A stretch of DNA of 64,000 nt from JAXGXQ01 sp040772685. GTDB taxonomy: Bacteria > Bacillota > Clostridia > Saccharofermentanales > UBA5734. The position numbers and the translations under genes were made by a program. The stretch is taken from the NCBI GenBank assembly GCA_040772685.1, contig JAXGXQ010000002.1, positions 248,001 to 312,000 of the forward strand, in the 5' to 3' direction. Positions 36,491-45,238 of this stretch are shown piece by piece (within the stretch, counting starts at the first letter, position 1; each line of letters starts with the position of its first letter). The notes under the pieces were generated by a model. That model made no database searches and had not been told where the DNA came from. It was given only the letters and a program-made list of their open reading frames with translations.

Positions 36491-38252
36491 CGAAAAATTC
36501 ATTCGCGTTCTCTATGTTGACCTCACCACAGGTAAAATCAGAATTTCCCAACGGGAAGACCTGATGGCATATCTGGGCGGTGTTGGCATCGCCAGTAAAT
36601 TACTGGAAGAAAGCATGCATGCTGAGCTTGATCCGCTGCATCCCGATCAACCGATAATATTCGCCATCGGTGCCGCTACCTGGACGTTCCCGGTAATGAC
36701 CAAAACCGTAGCCATGTTCCGTTCGCCCCTGACCAATGAGCTGGGAGAATCCTACGCCGGCGGACGCCTGGCCATGACAATGCTTATGGCCGGCTATGAC
36801 GCGATAGTTTTGTTTGGCAAAGCGGAGAAACCGGTTTATCTGCAGGTTTCTAATACGGATGTTTTGCTGAGGGACGCGCGTGCAATGTGGGGACTTGGCA
36901 GCGAGGAAACAGGTCTGGCAATTCGTGAACGGTGCTCCGCTGGCGGCAAACGCAGTATAATTCGCATCGGACCTGCCGGTGAAAACAAGGTTGCCTATGC
37001 CAGTGTCTGTGTGGATACTTATCGTCATTTCGGCCGCCTAGGCCTTGGAGCTGTCATGGGCAGCAAGAACCTGAAAGCAATGACGGTGATCGGGGATCGC
37101 TCCATCCACATCAAAGACACACCAAAGTATTTCAAAGAGTACCAGAAGATTTATAAAAAATGCACAAGCACTGACATGATGGCTAAGTATCACGATGCCG
37201 GTACCCCGATTAACATAGCTTCACTGAATGCAGCGGGAGCGTTGCCGACACTTAATCTCCAAAGTGCCAGCTTTGAACATGGTGATTCTATTTCGGGTGA
37301 AGCATTCGCGAAAAAGAATCTGGTCCGCAAGCTGGCCTGCACAGGCTGTCCGGTTGGCTGCATCCATATTGGCATGTATCGGCGCGAATTTGACAAAGGC
37401 CATGAATATGAAGCAATAAGCGTAAGTTATGATTACGAGTTGATCTTTGCTCTGGGCAGTTTCCTGGGAATTCAGACAACTGATGAAATCATCGCCGTTA
37501 TTGACGCGGTTGAGGAGGCCGGTATTGATGCCATGAGTGTCGGTGTTGCACTGGGTTGGGCGACGGAAGCTCAGGCAACCGGGTTGATAAATGAGGATCA
37601 GACTCTGCTTCAGTTGGCTTTCGGCGACAGCCAGACCTATATCAAAGCTATTGAATATCTCGCGTCAGCCAGAAACAGGTTCTATCAGGATTTGGGAAAA
37701 GGCTCGCAATATGCTGCTTCGATCTACGGCGGTTCCGAATTCGCCATGCAGATAGCCGGGAACGAGATGCCAGGCTATCACACTGGTTATGGTGCTCTGG
37801 TGGGCGCCGCTGTCGGCGCCCGACACTCACATTTGTGCAACGGCGGTTATTCCATTGACCAGAGCATGAAAGAATTTGATGAAGATGGTCTTATCAATAA
37901 GCTGTTCAGCGAAGAGGTAGAGCGCTGCATGACAAATTCCCTCATCATGTGCCTTTTTGCCCGCAAAATCTACGATCGGCCGACAATCCTCGCCGCCCTG
38001 AACAGTATCGGCTGGAATCTGACAGATGATGATCTGTCGGAGATAGCCAAGCGGATTTATCGTACAAAACTGAGGATTAAAGAGAAATACGGCTTCAGAC
38101 AGAAAGCAGTGAAGCTGCCCCGTCGTTTCTTTGAGACTCCCAGCATGAATGGTCCTCTGGATGAAGCGACAGCTAATCGGATGATTCGAAAATTTGTTGA
38201 AAAAACCGAGCAGCTGAAGAAGGAAGCAGACCTGGCCAATGCAGACGCCTGA
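36483..38252 (+). CDS. aor: Tungsten-containing aldehyde:ferredoxin oxidoreductase
   Basis: 589 residues, usual for AOR. Oxidises aldehydes to acids (or reduces acids) with tungsten bis-pyranopterin and a [4Fe-4S] cluster. The N-terminal domain has LYVDLTTGKI and GGVGIASKLL. The cluster cysteines are in CTGCPVGC (about 280) with a fourth in HLCNGGYS (about 450). A pterin-contact motif AGIDAMSVG lies near 345. The neighbours supply the electron carrier, tungstate uptake and cofactor, which strongly supports the call. The substrate aldehyde is not evident. Confidence 0.94.
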   Translation: MINEKFIRVLYVDLTTGKIRISQREDLMAYLGGVGIASKLLEESMHAELDPLHPDQPIIFAIGAATWTFPVMTKTVAMFRSPLTNELGESYAGGRLAMTMLMAGYDAIVLFGKAEKPVYLQVSNTDVLLRDARAMWGLGSEETGLAIRERCSAGGKRSIIRIGPAGENKVAYASVCVDTYRHFGRLGLGAVMGSKNLKAMTVIGDRSIHIKDTPKYFKEYQKIYKKCTSTDMMAKYHDAGTPINIASLNAAGALPTLNLQSASFEHGDSISGEAFAKKNLVRKLACTGCPVGCIHIGMYRREFDKGHEYEAISVSYDYELIFALGSFLGIQTTDEIIAVIDAVEEAGIDAMSVGVALGWATEAQATGLINEDQTLLQLAFGDSQTYIKAIEYLASARNRFYQDLGKGSQYAASIYGGSEFAMQIAGNEMPGYHTGYGALVGAAVGARHSHLCNGGYSIDQSMKEFDEDGLINKLFSEEVERCMTNSLIMCLFARKIYDRPTILAALNSIGWNLTDDDLSEIAKRIYRTKLRIKEKYGFRQKAVKLPRRFFETPSMNGPLDEATANRMIRKFVEKTEQLKKEADLANADA

Positions 38253-39009
38253 GCTGGCCGAAATTTACGCACGGCAGCTCAGCCTGCCGGAAATTGGTCC
38301 TGCAGGGCAGGCGAGGCTGGGGAGAAGCAGTGTTCTCGTTATCGGTGCCGGTGGCCTGGGCTCACCATTGCTGTTCAATCTGGCTGGAGCCGGTATCGGA
38401 CGGATCGGAATACTTGATGCTGATACAATATCCGCTTCTAACCTGAACAGGCAATTCCTGTATACTCCCGCTGATATCGGTCTGCAAAAAGCAGCGCAGG
38501 CAAAACAGCGGCTGCAGAGTTTTCACCCGGATCTGGAGTTTGAAGCTTTCCCAGCAGCTCTTGATTTACGGCTGGCATTAGAACTTTTTCCATCTTTTGA
38601 TTTGATTGTCGGAGCAGTGGATAACAACCCAACCCGGCGGTTGATTAACACTGCTTGCTGCCAACTGGGAAAAACCTGGATAGACGGCGGTGTCAGCGGT
38701 TTTTCGGGTTATGCCGTTCAGATTATTCCGGGGTTGACGCCTTGTTTTGACTGCTATTTCGGCTTTGCCGGCTTGCCTTTACCGACATCAGATGTTAAAA
38801 CAACAGGCGCTAACACTGTTGGCATTATCGGGCCGACAGCAGGTGTAACAGGCTCCATTGAAGCAGCTTTAGCGATATTCAGTTTGTTGGAGCTGCAGAC
38901 GCCGCTCAAGGACGAAATTATCTACTATTTCAGCAAGGACATGACAATGAACCGTGTTAAGGTAGCACGGGAACAGAGCTGTCCTGTCTGCGCGCACCTG
39001 TTTGAGTGA
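38239..39009 (+). CDS. moeB: MoeB/ThiF-like sulfur-carrier adenylyltransferase
   Basis: 256 residues, E1-like enzyme that adenylates the C-terminus of a MoaD-type carrier. The nucleotide motif is GAGGLGSPLLFNLAGAG near 37, followed by NLNRQFLY. Two Cys pairs (CFDC and CPVC near the end) form the structural zinc site. It overlaps the AOR gene by 14 bases and precedes the MoaD-like gene, so it most likely serves tungstopterin synthesis rather than thiamine. Confidence 0.9.
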   Translation: MQTPELAEIYARQLSLPEIGPAGQARLGRSSVLVIGAGGLGSPLLFNLAGAGIGRIGILDADTISASNLNRQFLYTPADIGLQKAAQAKQRLQSFHPDLEFEAFPAALDLRLALELFPSFDLIVGAVDNNPTRRLINTACCQLGKTWIDGGVSGFSGYAVQIIPGLTPCFDCYFGFAGLPLPTSDVKTTGANTVGIIGPTAGVTGSIEAALAIFSLLELQTPLKDEIIYYFSKDMTMNRVKVAREQSCPVCAHLFE

Positions 39010-39030
39010 GGGTATTTGGAGTGAGGTATT

Positions 39031-39306
39031 ATGACTGTGCGCTATTTTGCCCAGCTGCGTGACTATACCGGCTGTGAGCAGGAAATTGTTGCTGAGTGCG
39101 AATCTGTTCAGGTACTGCTGCAAAATCTGGCTGCTAGCTATGACGAACCATTTCGCAGCAATGTGCTGACGTCGGATGGCACCAAAGTGAATCCTGAGAT
39201 TTTTATTCTGGTCAACGGCCGTCATCTGCGTCTGTTGAACGGAATGGAAACGCGACTTAATGAATCAGATGAAATCGCACTCATTCCGGTGATTGAGGCC
39301 GGTTGA
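39031..39306 (+). CDS. moaD: MoaD/ThiS-like sulfur carrier ending in Ala-Gly
   Basis: 91 residues, ubiquitin-like fold by family, with LILVNGRHLRLLNGMET-like central strands. The C-terminus reads IPVIEAG, not the usual Gly-Gly that is adenylated by MoeB and thiocarboxylated. The last Gly is present, so the protein may still work, but the penultimate Ala is unusual. It follows the MoeB-like gene and ends two bases from the convergent MOSC gene. No moaE is seen in the window. Confidence 0.85.
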   Translation: MTVRYFAQLRDYTGCEQEIVAECESVQVLLQNLAASYDEPFRSNVLTSDGTKVNPEIFILVNGRHLRLLNGMETRLNESDEIALIPVIEAG

Positions 39307-39308
39307 AA

Positions 39309-39743
39309 TTACTTTAATATTGTTATTTCGTCACCTGCCCGGATAATACCGCCTGTAAGTACGCGAGCGAAAACACCTTCAGTCGGCATCACACAACTGC
39401 CGATCTGATGATAAATCGCACAGTGTTTGTGGCATTCCTTGCCGATCTGGGTGATCTCCATTAAACAAGGACCAATACGAAGGTGGCTGCCAACCGGCAG
39501 CTCGTATAGAACAATACCTTCTGTGGTTATATTTTCGGCAAACTTGCCGGAACACAATCCTTCGATGCCCAGCTGTTCCATTTTACGAATGCTTTCAGCT
39601 CCCAGCAGGGAAACCTGACGGTGCCAGTTGCTGGCATGAGCGTCGCCTTCCAAGCCGAAATCAACAAGGAAATTACCCTCTGGTACTGGTTGTTTAATTG
39701 TGCCTTTCTTTTCGCTGCGGTTGATTGCGATTACTTTGGCCAT
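39309..39743 (-). CDS. MOSC-domain protein
   Basis: 144 residues. MOSC domains bind or transfer sulfur for molybdenum and tungsten cofactor enzymes. The conserved pattern GLEGDAHAS near residue 30 and the Cys-rich GKECHKHCAIY (about 101-111), with a further Cys in GSCVMPTEGVF, match the family. It is the last gene of the reverse tungsten-cofactor operon, 61 bases after moaC. The exact role is unknown; a MogA/MoeA helper is likely from association. Confidence 0.88.
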   Translation of the reverse strand: MAKVIAINRSEKKGTIKQPVPEGNFLVDFGLEGDAHASNWHRQVSLLGAESIRKMEQLGIEGLCSGKFAENITTEGIVLYELPVGSHLRIGPCLMEITQIGKECHKHCAIYHQIGSCVMPTEGVFARVLTGGIIRAGDEITILK

Positions 39744-39804
39744 GATTACTCCTTTTGCATTGTCTTGCTATGAGTTGTTTATTGCGTTGTCTTTCTATGC
39801 CGTG

Positions 39805-40281
39805 TCAGCGTTGAAAATGACCTGATCGGCCGCCAGTTTTCTCCAGTAATATAACCTGCTCAATCCTCATTCCCCGATCAAGTGCTTTGCACATATCGTA
39901 AATAGTCAGAGCGGCAGTCGTAACAGCTGTCAGAGCTTCCATTTCAACTCCGGTGCGCCAGAATGTCTGAACAGTGGCAGTTATGACTGCGGAATCCGGC
40001 TCGCGGAGCTGAATTTCGAGTTCAACGCTGTCTATAGGCAGCGGATGGCAGAGTGGAATTAGATCCGATGTTTTTTTAGCGGCCATAATGCCGGCGATTC
40101 TGGCTGTGGCCAGCACATCGCCTTTGCTTATTGCCTGATTCCTGATCAACGACAGCGTAGCAGGCTGCATCTGCACCCTCGCTTCGGCAGTTGCTTTGCG
40201 GCAGGTGAGAGGCTTGGCGCTGACATCGACCATGTGAGCCTCACCTTTGTCATTCAAGTGACTGAATTTTTTATTTTTCAT
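39805..40281 (-). CDS. moaC: Cyclic pyranopterin monophosphate synthase MoaC
   Basis: 158 residues. Acts after MoaA to make cyclic pyranopterin monophosphate. Visible motifs are MVDVSAK, KTSDLIPLCHPLPI near 70, TGVEMEALTAV near 109 and the lysine-bearing LLEKTGGRSG at the end. It is 18 bases downstream of moaA. Confidence 0.95.
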   Translation of the reverse strand: MKNKKFSHLNDKGEAHMVDVSAKPLTCRKATAEARVQMQPATLSLIRNQAISKGDVLATARIAGIMAAKKTSDLIPLCHPLPIDSVELEIQLREPDSAVITATVQTFWRTGVEMEALTAVTTAALTIYDMCKALDRGMRIEQVILLEKTGGRSGHFQR

Positions 40282-40299
40282 ATAATGACCCTTTCAGGC

Positions 40300-41268
40300 T
40301 TAGCCGCCGGTTCTGTTCATACTGCGAGCAGGTGAGAAGTCTTGATTGAATGAATGGCCTGCCGGTTTATTGAATATTGCTTGTTTTATGGTTTCGTTCA
40401 GAGTCTGCTCTTTAAAGTCAGCAAGCGCGGCTCTCAGCGAAATTTCACCCGCATCACCCAGACAGGGCTTCAACATGCCGTCGGCTGTAATCCGGATCCG
40501 ATTGCAGGACGAGCAGAAACGATGAGAAATCGGACGGATTAAGCCAACGCTGCCGGCATAGCCCGGTAGCTGGTAATCCTCTGAGGGAGCTGCAGGATCG
40601 TAAGCAGGGATCCGTTGCAGGGCCGGGAAAGCTGCCAGGATTTCAGCACCAGTGACCAGATTGTCATTATTTCTGCTGAGTGGGTTCATTGGCATTAGTT
40701 CAATAAAACGGACAGCTATTGGTCTGCTACGGGTCAGCTCAATCAGGGCGCCAATTTCATCGTCATTTACACCCCGTACCAGAACAGTGTTCAGCTTCAG
40801 GGGAGTGAGGCCCACCTCAAGACAGGCATCTATAGCCGCAAAAACCTCGCCCAACAAGCCGCCGCCGGTGATCAGCCGGAAACGCTCTGCCCGCAATGAA
40901 TCCAGCGACAAATTTACCCTGTCCAATCCTGCCTGCTTAAGGAACAAAGCTTGTTTGGCCAGCCCATGGCCGTTTGTTGTCATGGACAGGTCTGTGATTT
41001 CGGGAATCTGGCGGATCAGGCGGATAATTTCTGCAAGATCAGGCCGCAACAGTGGTTCGCCGCCGGTCAGACGAACTTTGCGCACTCCTGCCAACGCCGC
41101 AGCCCGGACAATGCGGCCGCATTCAGCAGCTGAAAGCATGGGGAGTGCCGACTGTTCGCTCTCTCCGTTCGGGCAGGTTTCAGGACGGCAGTAAAAGCAG
41201 TTCAGATTACAGCGCGGCGTGACCGAAAGACGCAGATATTCTATTTTTCGTCCGTATTGGTCAAACAT
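40300..41268 (-). CDS. moaA: GTP 3',8-cyclase MoaA
   Basis: 322-residue radical S-adenosylmethionine enzyme that starts pterin cofactor synthesis from GTP. The first cluster motif is CNLNCFYC (about 19-26). The second, C-terminal cluster has FCSSCNRIRI plus a Cys in LKPCLGD. The protein ends in Gly-Gly, which is required for catalysis in this family. The gap to the MoeA-PBP gene is two bases. Confidence 0.95.
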   Translation of the reverse strand: MFDQYGRKIEYLRLSVTPRCNLNCFYCRPETCPNGESEQSALPMLSAAECGRIVRAAALAGVRKVRLTGGEPLLRPDLAEIIRLIRQIPEITDLSMTTNGHGLAKQALFLKQAGLDRVNLSLDSLRAERFRLITGGGLLGEVFAAIDACLEVGLTPLKLNTVLVRGVNDDEIGALIELTRSRPIAVRFIELMPMNPLSRNNDNLVTGAEILAAFPALQRIPAYDPAAPSEDYQLPGYAGSVGLIRPISHRFCSSCNRIRITADGMLKPCLGDAGEISLRAALADFKEQTLNETIKQAIFNKPAGHSFNQDFSPARSMNRTGG

Positions 41269-41270
41269 AT

Positions 41271-43187
41271 TTATTCAATGTCCTTGTATAAAATTATCCG
41301 GCCGGGTTGCACAAGACGATAACCGCCCATTCTTTCCAGACGCTGACTGAAGTCTCTGGAGCGGAGGATCGCGATAAATCTCTGTACTTCCTGTGATTCC
41401 CAGGCAGATACCGAAATCAGAAAATCGTAGCTTTCTTCAGCTAACGGCAGGAAGTCAAGCCCGGCAATACGAGCCGCGGCGAGTATACCAAGGCCGGCGT
41501 CCGCTGTTCTGGCGGCAATCTGCGCTGCCACGCCCGTGTGCGTGTACTCTTCGCGGGTGTAGCCTGAAATCTGTTCCGGCCGGATACCTGCCAGTGCCAG
41601 TTGGTGATCAAGCAAAAGACGGGTGCCGGCGCCTTTCTGACGGTTGACATAACGCAGCCCGCGCCGGGCGATATCGGCCAGATCGCGGATTCCCAGTGGA
41701 TTGCCGGCCTGTACAAGTAAACCCTGTGAGCGTCTTACACCTTCAAGCAGAATGACCTCATTCTGGCTAAAGTAGCTTCGGATAAAAGGTACGTTATATT
41801 CACCGTTTTCAGCTAGTAAATGGATTCCTGCAATCTGGGCTTCCTGGCGGCGAACAGCCAGAATGCCGCTCATGCTGCCGACATGGCTGGAGGACAAGGT
41901 AACGACGGGTTCACCGGAATAATACAGCAGGTCGGCAATTTCATCCAACAGAGGGTCGTGACTGCCGATTACACTGAGCGCGGTTTCTACCCGGGCAAGC
42001 GGCTGCAGCAGGCGAACATCCACCAGCGTTCCTTCAACCAAACCTTCGCTGTCACGCGGAATAGTCAGAAGACCGTCGGCACGGGCGTAACTGCTGAGTA
42101 CGCCGGCACCGCGCTCCAAAGGCGTTGCATTGAGCTGCCCCAGATGCCGGGTCAGGCGAACACGGATGAACTCCAGATACTTAAGCGAGGATACCAGACG
42201 GCGGGTCAGGCGTGCCTTGACCACGGGCCTGGCTGGAATATCAAGCTTATATAAGCTACCGAGCAGTGGACGCACAACCTCCTCCAGTACCGTTAATCCC
42301 GAAACAGGATAACCGGGCAGACCGATTACAGGTTTTTGCCGGCAGAGCCCAAGAACCGTGGGTTTGCCCGGTCGAATGGCGATTCCATGCAGAATCACTT
42401 CTCCCAACACGGAAATTGTACTGACTGTTAAGTCGTCGCGACCGGCGGAAGAACCGGCCAGCAATATAACAATATCTGAAATGTCGAGAGCTTTTGCCAG
42501 CGCGGCCTGCAGTTTTTCTCTGTCGTCAGGAATTATTGGCGTTACTGTAACCACAGCCCCGTCCGCTTCAAGAGCAGAACCATAAACAGTAGTGTTAAAG
42601 TCGGGTATCATACCAGGCTGAGGCTCGGCTGTCGCCGGAATAATCTCATCGCCGGTGGGAATCAGTGTTATCTGAGGCTGACGAAAAACTTCAACTTCTG
42701 AGAGACCTCCGGCAATGAGTAGGCCCATCAGCGCCGGCGTCAGAATTGTGCCGCTACTGACCAGCATGTCGCCGGCACAGAAATCCTCGCCGATTTGCCG
42801 TACATGCTGCCAGGGGACGGCTGGTGAAATCAGCCGGATCTGTTCTCCTTGTTCGATAACGTCCTCAATCATGATCACTGCATCCATCCCTTCCGGCAGG
42901 CAGTCGCCCGTATCCACCGGGATGACTTTGTCCCTGTGGATCTCAACCGGGGCAGTTTCACTGGCACCGAAAGTCCATTCAGCCTTTAGCGCGATCCCGT
43001 CCATAGCCGAGGCAAGGTAATGCGGTACACTGCGTCTGGCATAGACAGCGGCGGCAATTCTGCGGCCACGTGAATCTTTGATCAGGATTTTCTCAACACC
43101 TGGCTTGACGCCGGCCAAATTCAAACGGTCAAGGTAAAGTCTGACTGCTTCAGCAAGTGGTGTGTTGGCTAGATACTCTTGTGGCAT
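41271..43187 (-). CDS. MoeA fused to a periplasmic-binding-protein-like domain
   Basis: 638 residues. Residues 1-400 are MoeA-like (metal insertion into adenylylated pterin), with PTGDEIIPA near 195, LLAGSSAGRDDLT near 255 and RPGKPTVLGL. From about 415 a PBP-like domain of the type also found with MoeA and ModE relatives follows, with GSHDPLLDEIADLL and NRQKGAGTRLLLD. This second domain may bind an oxyanion or pterin and choose between molybdenum and tungsten. The start at 43187 follows AAGGAG by eight bases; the frame extends 13 codons farther with no site. A repeat-bearing leader of 139 bases separates it from the second moeA. Confidence 0.9.
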   Translation of the reverse strand: MPQEYLANTPLAEAVRLYLDRLNLAGVKPGVEKILIKDSRGRRIAAAVYARRSVPHYLASAMDGIALKAEWTFGASETAPVEIHRDKVIPVDTGDCLPEGMDAVIMIEDVIEQGEQIRLISPAVPWQHVRQIGEDFCAGDMLVSSGTILTPALMGLLIAGGLSEVEVFRQPQITLIPTGDEIIPATAEPQPGMIPDFNTTVYGSALEADGAVVTVTPIIPDDREKLQAALAKALDISDIVILLAGSSAGRDDLTVSTISVLGEVILHGIAIRPGKPTVLGLCRQKPVIGLPGYPVSGLTVLEEVVRPLLGSLYKLDIPARPVVKARLTRRLVSSLKYLEFIRVRLTRHLGQLNATPLERGAGVLSSYARADGLLTIPRDSEGLVEGTLVDVRLLQPLARVETALSVIGSHDPLLDEIADLLYYSGEPVVTLSSSHVGSMSGILAVRRQEAQIAGIHLLAENGEYNVPFIRSYFSQNEVILLEGVRRSQGLLVQAGNPLGIRDLADIARRGLRYVNRQKGAGTRLLLDHQLALAGIRPEQISGYTREEYTHTGVAAQIAARTADAGLGILAAARIAGLDFLPLAEESYDFLISVSAWESQEVQRFIAILRSRDFSQRLERMGGYRLVQPGRIILYKDIE

Positions 43188-43215
43188 CGGCGTTGCTCCT
43201 TCTATGAATCGCAGT

Positions 43216-43237
43216 GAAATATCCACGACGATATTTC
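43216..43237 (-). other. Hairpin upstream of the moeA-PBP gene
   Basis: GAAATATC (43216-43223) and GATATTTC (43230-43237) form an 8-base-pair stem with a six-base loop, about 20 bases from the ribosome site. No T run follows, so it is a structured leader element or protein site rather than a terminator. Confidence 0.5.
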
Positions 43238-43257
43238 TTTTAATAAAACGGCAGGAT

Positions 43258-43322
43258 GTTGCTCTTATAGCAGTTCAGGTTGCTGCTCTTATAGCAGTTC
43301 AGGCTGCTGCTCTTATGGGAGT
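43258..43322. repeat. Short tandem repeats between the two moeA genes
   Basis: Two and a half copies of a 21-24-base unit (43258-43278, 43279-43302, partial 43303-43322). Each carries the inverted repeat CTGCTCTTATAGCAG or a variant, so each copy can form a small hairpin. They lie after the stop of one moeA and before the next gene. Confidence 0.8.
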
Positions 43323-43326
43323 CTCT

Positions 43327-44559
43327 TTAATGAAACCGGTAGACTGTGACCTGCGAGCCTGCTTCAATTCCTTCCAGCTCTCTGCTGATCCGGATACAAC
43401 CGTCACTTTGGCTCAAGGCTGTTATCAGGCCTGATTTGGTGAAAACAGGTTCCGCTTGCCACTGCTTCCCGGATTCGGCTGACGGAATTAATTTTACCGG
43501 TATGATTGATTCGCGCCCCAGATTTGAGGGGATCCGACAGCTGATTACCGCAGTCAAAGTTTCCGGTTCTGTGGGCATCTTTCCCTGTAATGCATCCAGC
43601 AACGGCAGAGCCAGCCAAAAGGTCATGAACCAGGCTGCGAGAGGATGCCCGGGTAGCCCCAGGATAATCCGGTCTCCGGCCAGGCCCGCTATCGTTGGTT
43701 TACCGGGCTTGACTGCAATCCCGTGAAAAAGTAGGTCTGATTTTCCTTGCGCCGCAATAGCTGCAGCCAGATAATCCTTCTCGCCGACTGAACTGCCACC
43801 CGAAACCAGCACCAAATCACATTCGCTGGCTGCCTTAGTCAGAACGCCGGCAAGTTCGTCCGGCTGATCGGCGACTATACCATAAAGGATCGGCAAGGCC
43901 CCGGCTTGCCGCACAAGAACAGAGAGCGCAGGGCTGTTAACATCATGTATACAACCGGGAACAATCGGCTCACCAACCGGCAGCAGTTCATTACCGGTAG
44001 AGATTATCGCAACCCTGGGCTGTTCAAAAACCAGAATCTGATTTGCTGCCAAAGCCGCTAATGTACCGATATCGGCGGCTCGGATCTGCCGACTTGCTGG
44101 CAAAACAACTTGTCCGGCTGCGAAATCGTCGCCTCTTTTTACTATGTGATCACCCGGGGAGACAGGTCGCTGCACCAACCACAGCTTACCTCCCAGATTT
44201 TCCGTGTATTCAATCATTACCATGGCGTCAGCACCCGTCGGCAAGGCTCCGCCGGTCGGAACCAGGGCACATTCACCGGGGTTAAGCCTGAAGTCAGGAG
44301 TTTCTCCCATTTTGATAGTGCCTGCCAGACTAAGCATGGCCGGCAGAGTGTCGCTGGCTCCAAAAGTATCGGCCCCCCGAACCGCGAGACCATCAACCAT
44401 TGCCCGGTCAAAGGAGGGCACATCTGCCTGCGAACATAAATCAGCCGCCAGAACACGTCCGACTGCTTTTCCCATGGTTATCAATTCTGTGCGTTTAACC
44501 GGTTTGACGAGGTTTTGCAATATTTTACCGGCTTCGTCCAGGGTTACGACATTAAGCAT
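43327..44559 (-). CDS. moeA: Molybdopterin molybdenumtransferase MoeA
   Basis: 410 residues, normal MoeA. Motifs: VPSFDRAMVDGLAVR near 49, STGNELLPVGEPIVPG near 185, LVSGGSSVGEKDYLAAAI near 240 and VKPGKPTIAGLAGDRIILGL near 275. It is the second MoeA-type protein in the operon, which fits organisms that insert tungsten and molybdenum with different MoeA versions. It starts one base after the stop of tupC, so it is co-transcribed with the tungstate importer. Confidence 0.94.
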   Translation of the reverse strand: MLNVVTLDEAGKILQNLVKPVKRTELITMGKAVGRVLAADLCSQADVPSFDRAMVDGLAVRGADTFGASDTLPAMLSLAGTIKMGETPDFRLNPGECALVPTGGALPTGADAMVMIEYTENLGGKLWLVQRPVSPGDHIVKRGDDFAAGQVVLPASRQIRAADIGTLAALAANQILVFEQPRVAIISTGNELLPVGEPIVPGCIHDVNSPALSVLVRQAGALPILYGIVADQPDELAGVLTKAASECDLVLVSGGSSVGEKDYLAAAIAAQGKSDLLFHGIAVKPGKPTIAGLAGDRIILGLPGHPLAAWFMTFWLALPLLDALQGKMPTEPETLTAVISCRIPSNLGRESIIPVKLIPSAESGKQWQAEPVFTKSGLITALSQSDGCIRISRELEGIEAGSQVTVYRFH

Positions 44560-44560
44560 T

Positions 44561-45238
44561 TCAATTTCCCTTCAATTGCTGCAACTGAAGAAGCTGCTTA
44601 AGTTTTTCGCTTTCCGGTTGCTTCAGCAGTTTCAGTGTTGTGCCCTTTTCCACAAGCCTTCCCTGATCGAGAAAAAGCACTTCCTCTGTCAACTGACTGA
44701 TCAGCGACAGCTGGTGCGAAACCAGAATGAAAAGACAGCGGTTTGCCTGAAGATAAAGTTCTATAGCCCGGGATGCCAGCTGGATACTGCTTAAATCCAT
44801 ACTGTTGGCAGGCTCATCCAGCATCAGAACCTCTCTGGGATAGACAAGCAGTCTGGCCAAAGCCATTCGCTGCGTTTCTCCTCCGGACATTTTGTCAGCC
44901 CGCTGCTGAGCCAGATGCTGCAGCCCGAATTCCGACAGCTGCCTGTCAACAAGATCTCGCTTTTGTTGATTGTTCAGACCGGCTGTCAGCGGGATGCCAA
45001 GCTCAATGTTTTTTCTGACGCTGAAGGAAAAGGCATAAGGTTTCTGTGGCAGGTATCCCAGACGTGCCGGGTCGGACCCTGAGGAAAGCTGTGTCAGCAG
45101 GGCACGCAGCAGAGTAGATTTACCGGCTCCGTTGGCGCCGAATAGTGCATAGCGGCCATCGCAACGCAGTGTCAGGGATGAAATATCAAGTACGCAGCGG
45201 CTGCCGTAATCCTGGCGCAAGCCGTCGAATTTAATCAT
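44561..45238 (-). CDS. tupC: Tungstate ABC transporter ATP-binding protein
   Basis: 225 residues. Walker A is GANGAGKST (about 34), the signature is MSGGETQRMA and Walker B is VLMLDEPANSMD. It energises oxyanion import with TupA and TupB. The start overlaps the end of tupB by eight bases. Confidence 0.92.
   Translation of the reverse strand: MIKFDGLRQDYGSRCVLDISSLTLRCDGRYALFGANGAGKSTLLRALLTQLSSGSDPARLGYLPQKPYAFSFSVRKNIELGIPLTAGLNNQQKRDLVDRQLSEFGLQHLAQQRADKMSGGETQRMALARLLVYPREVLMLDEPANSMDLSSIQLASRAIELYLQANRCLFILVSHQLSLISQLTEEVLFLDQGRLVEKGTTLKLLKQPESEKLKQLLQLQQLKGN

Noticed and set aside
43258..43322. Short repeats considered as a CRISPR array
   Set aside because: Units are contiguous without spacers and only two and a half copies exist.
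43162..43434. Small plus-strand open frame with repeated ALIAVQ-like residues
   Set aside because: The repeats are the non-coding tandem repeats between two minus-strand moeA genes; the frame has no ribosome site and overlaps the moeA 3' end.
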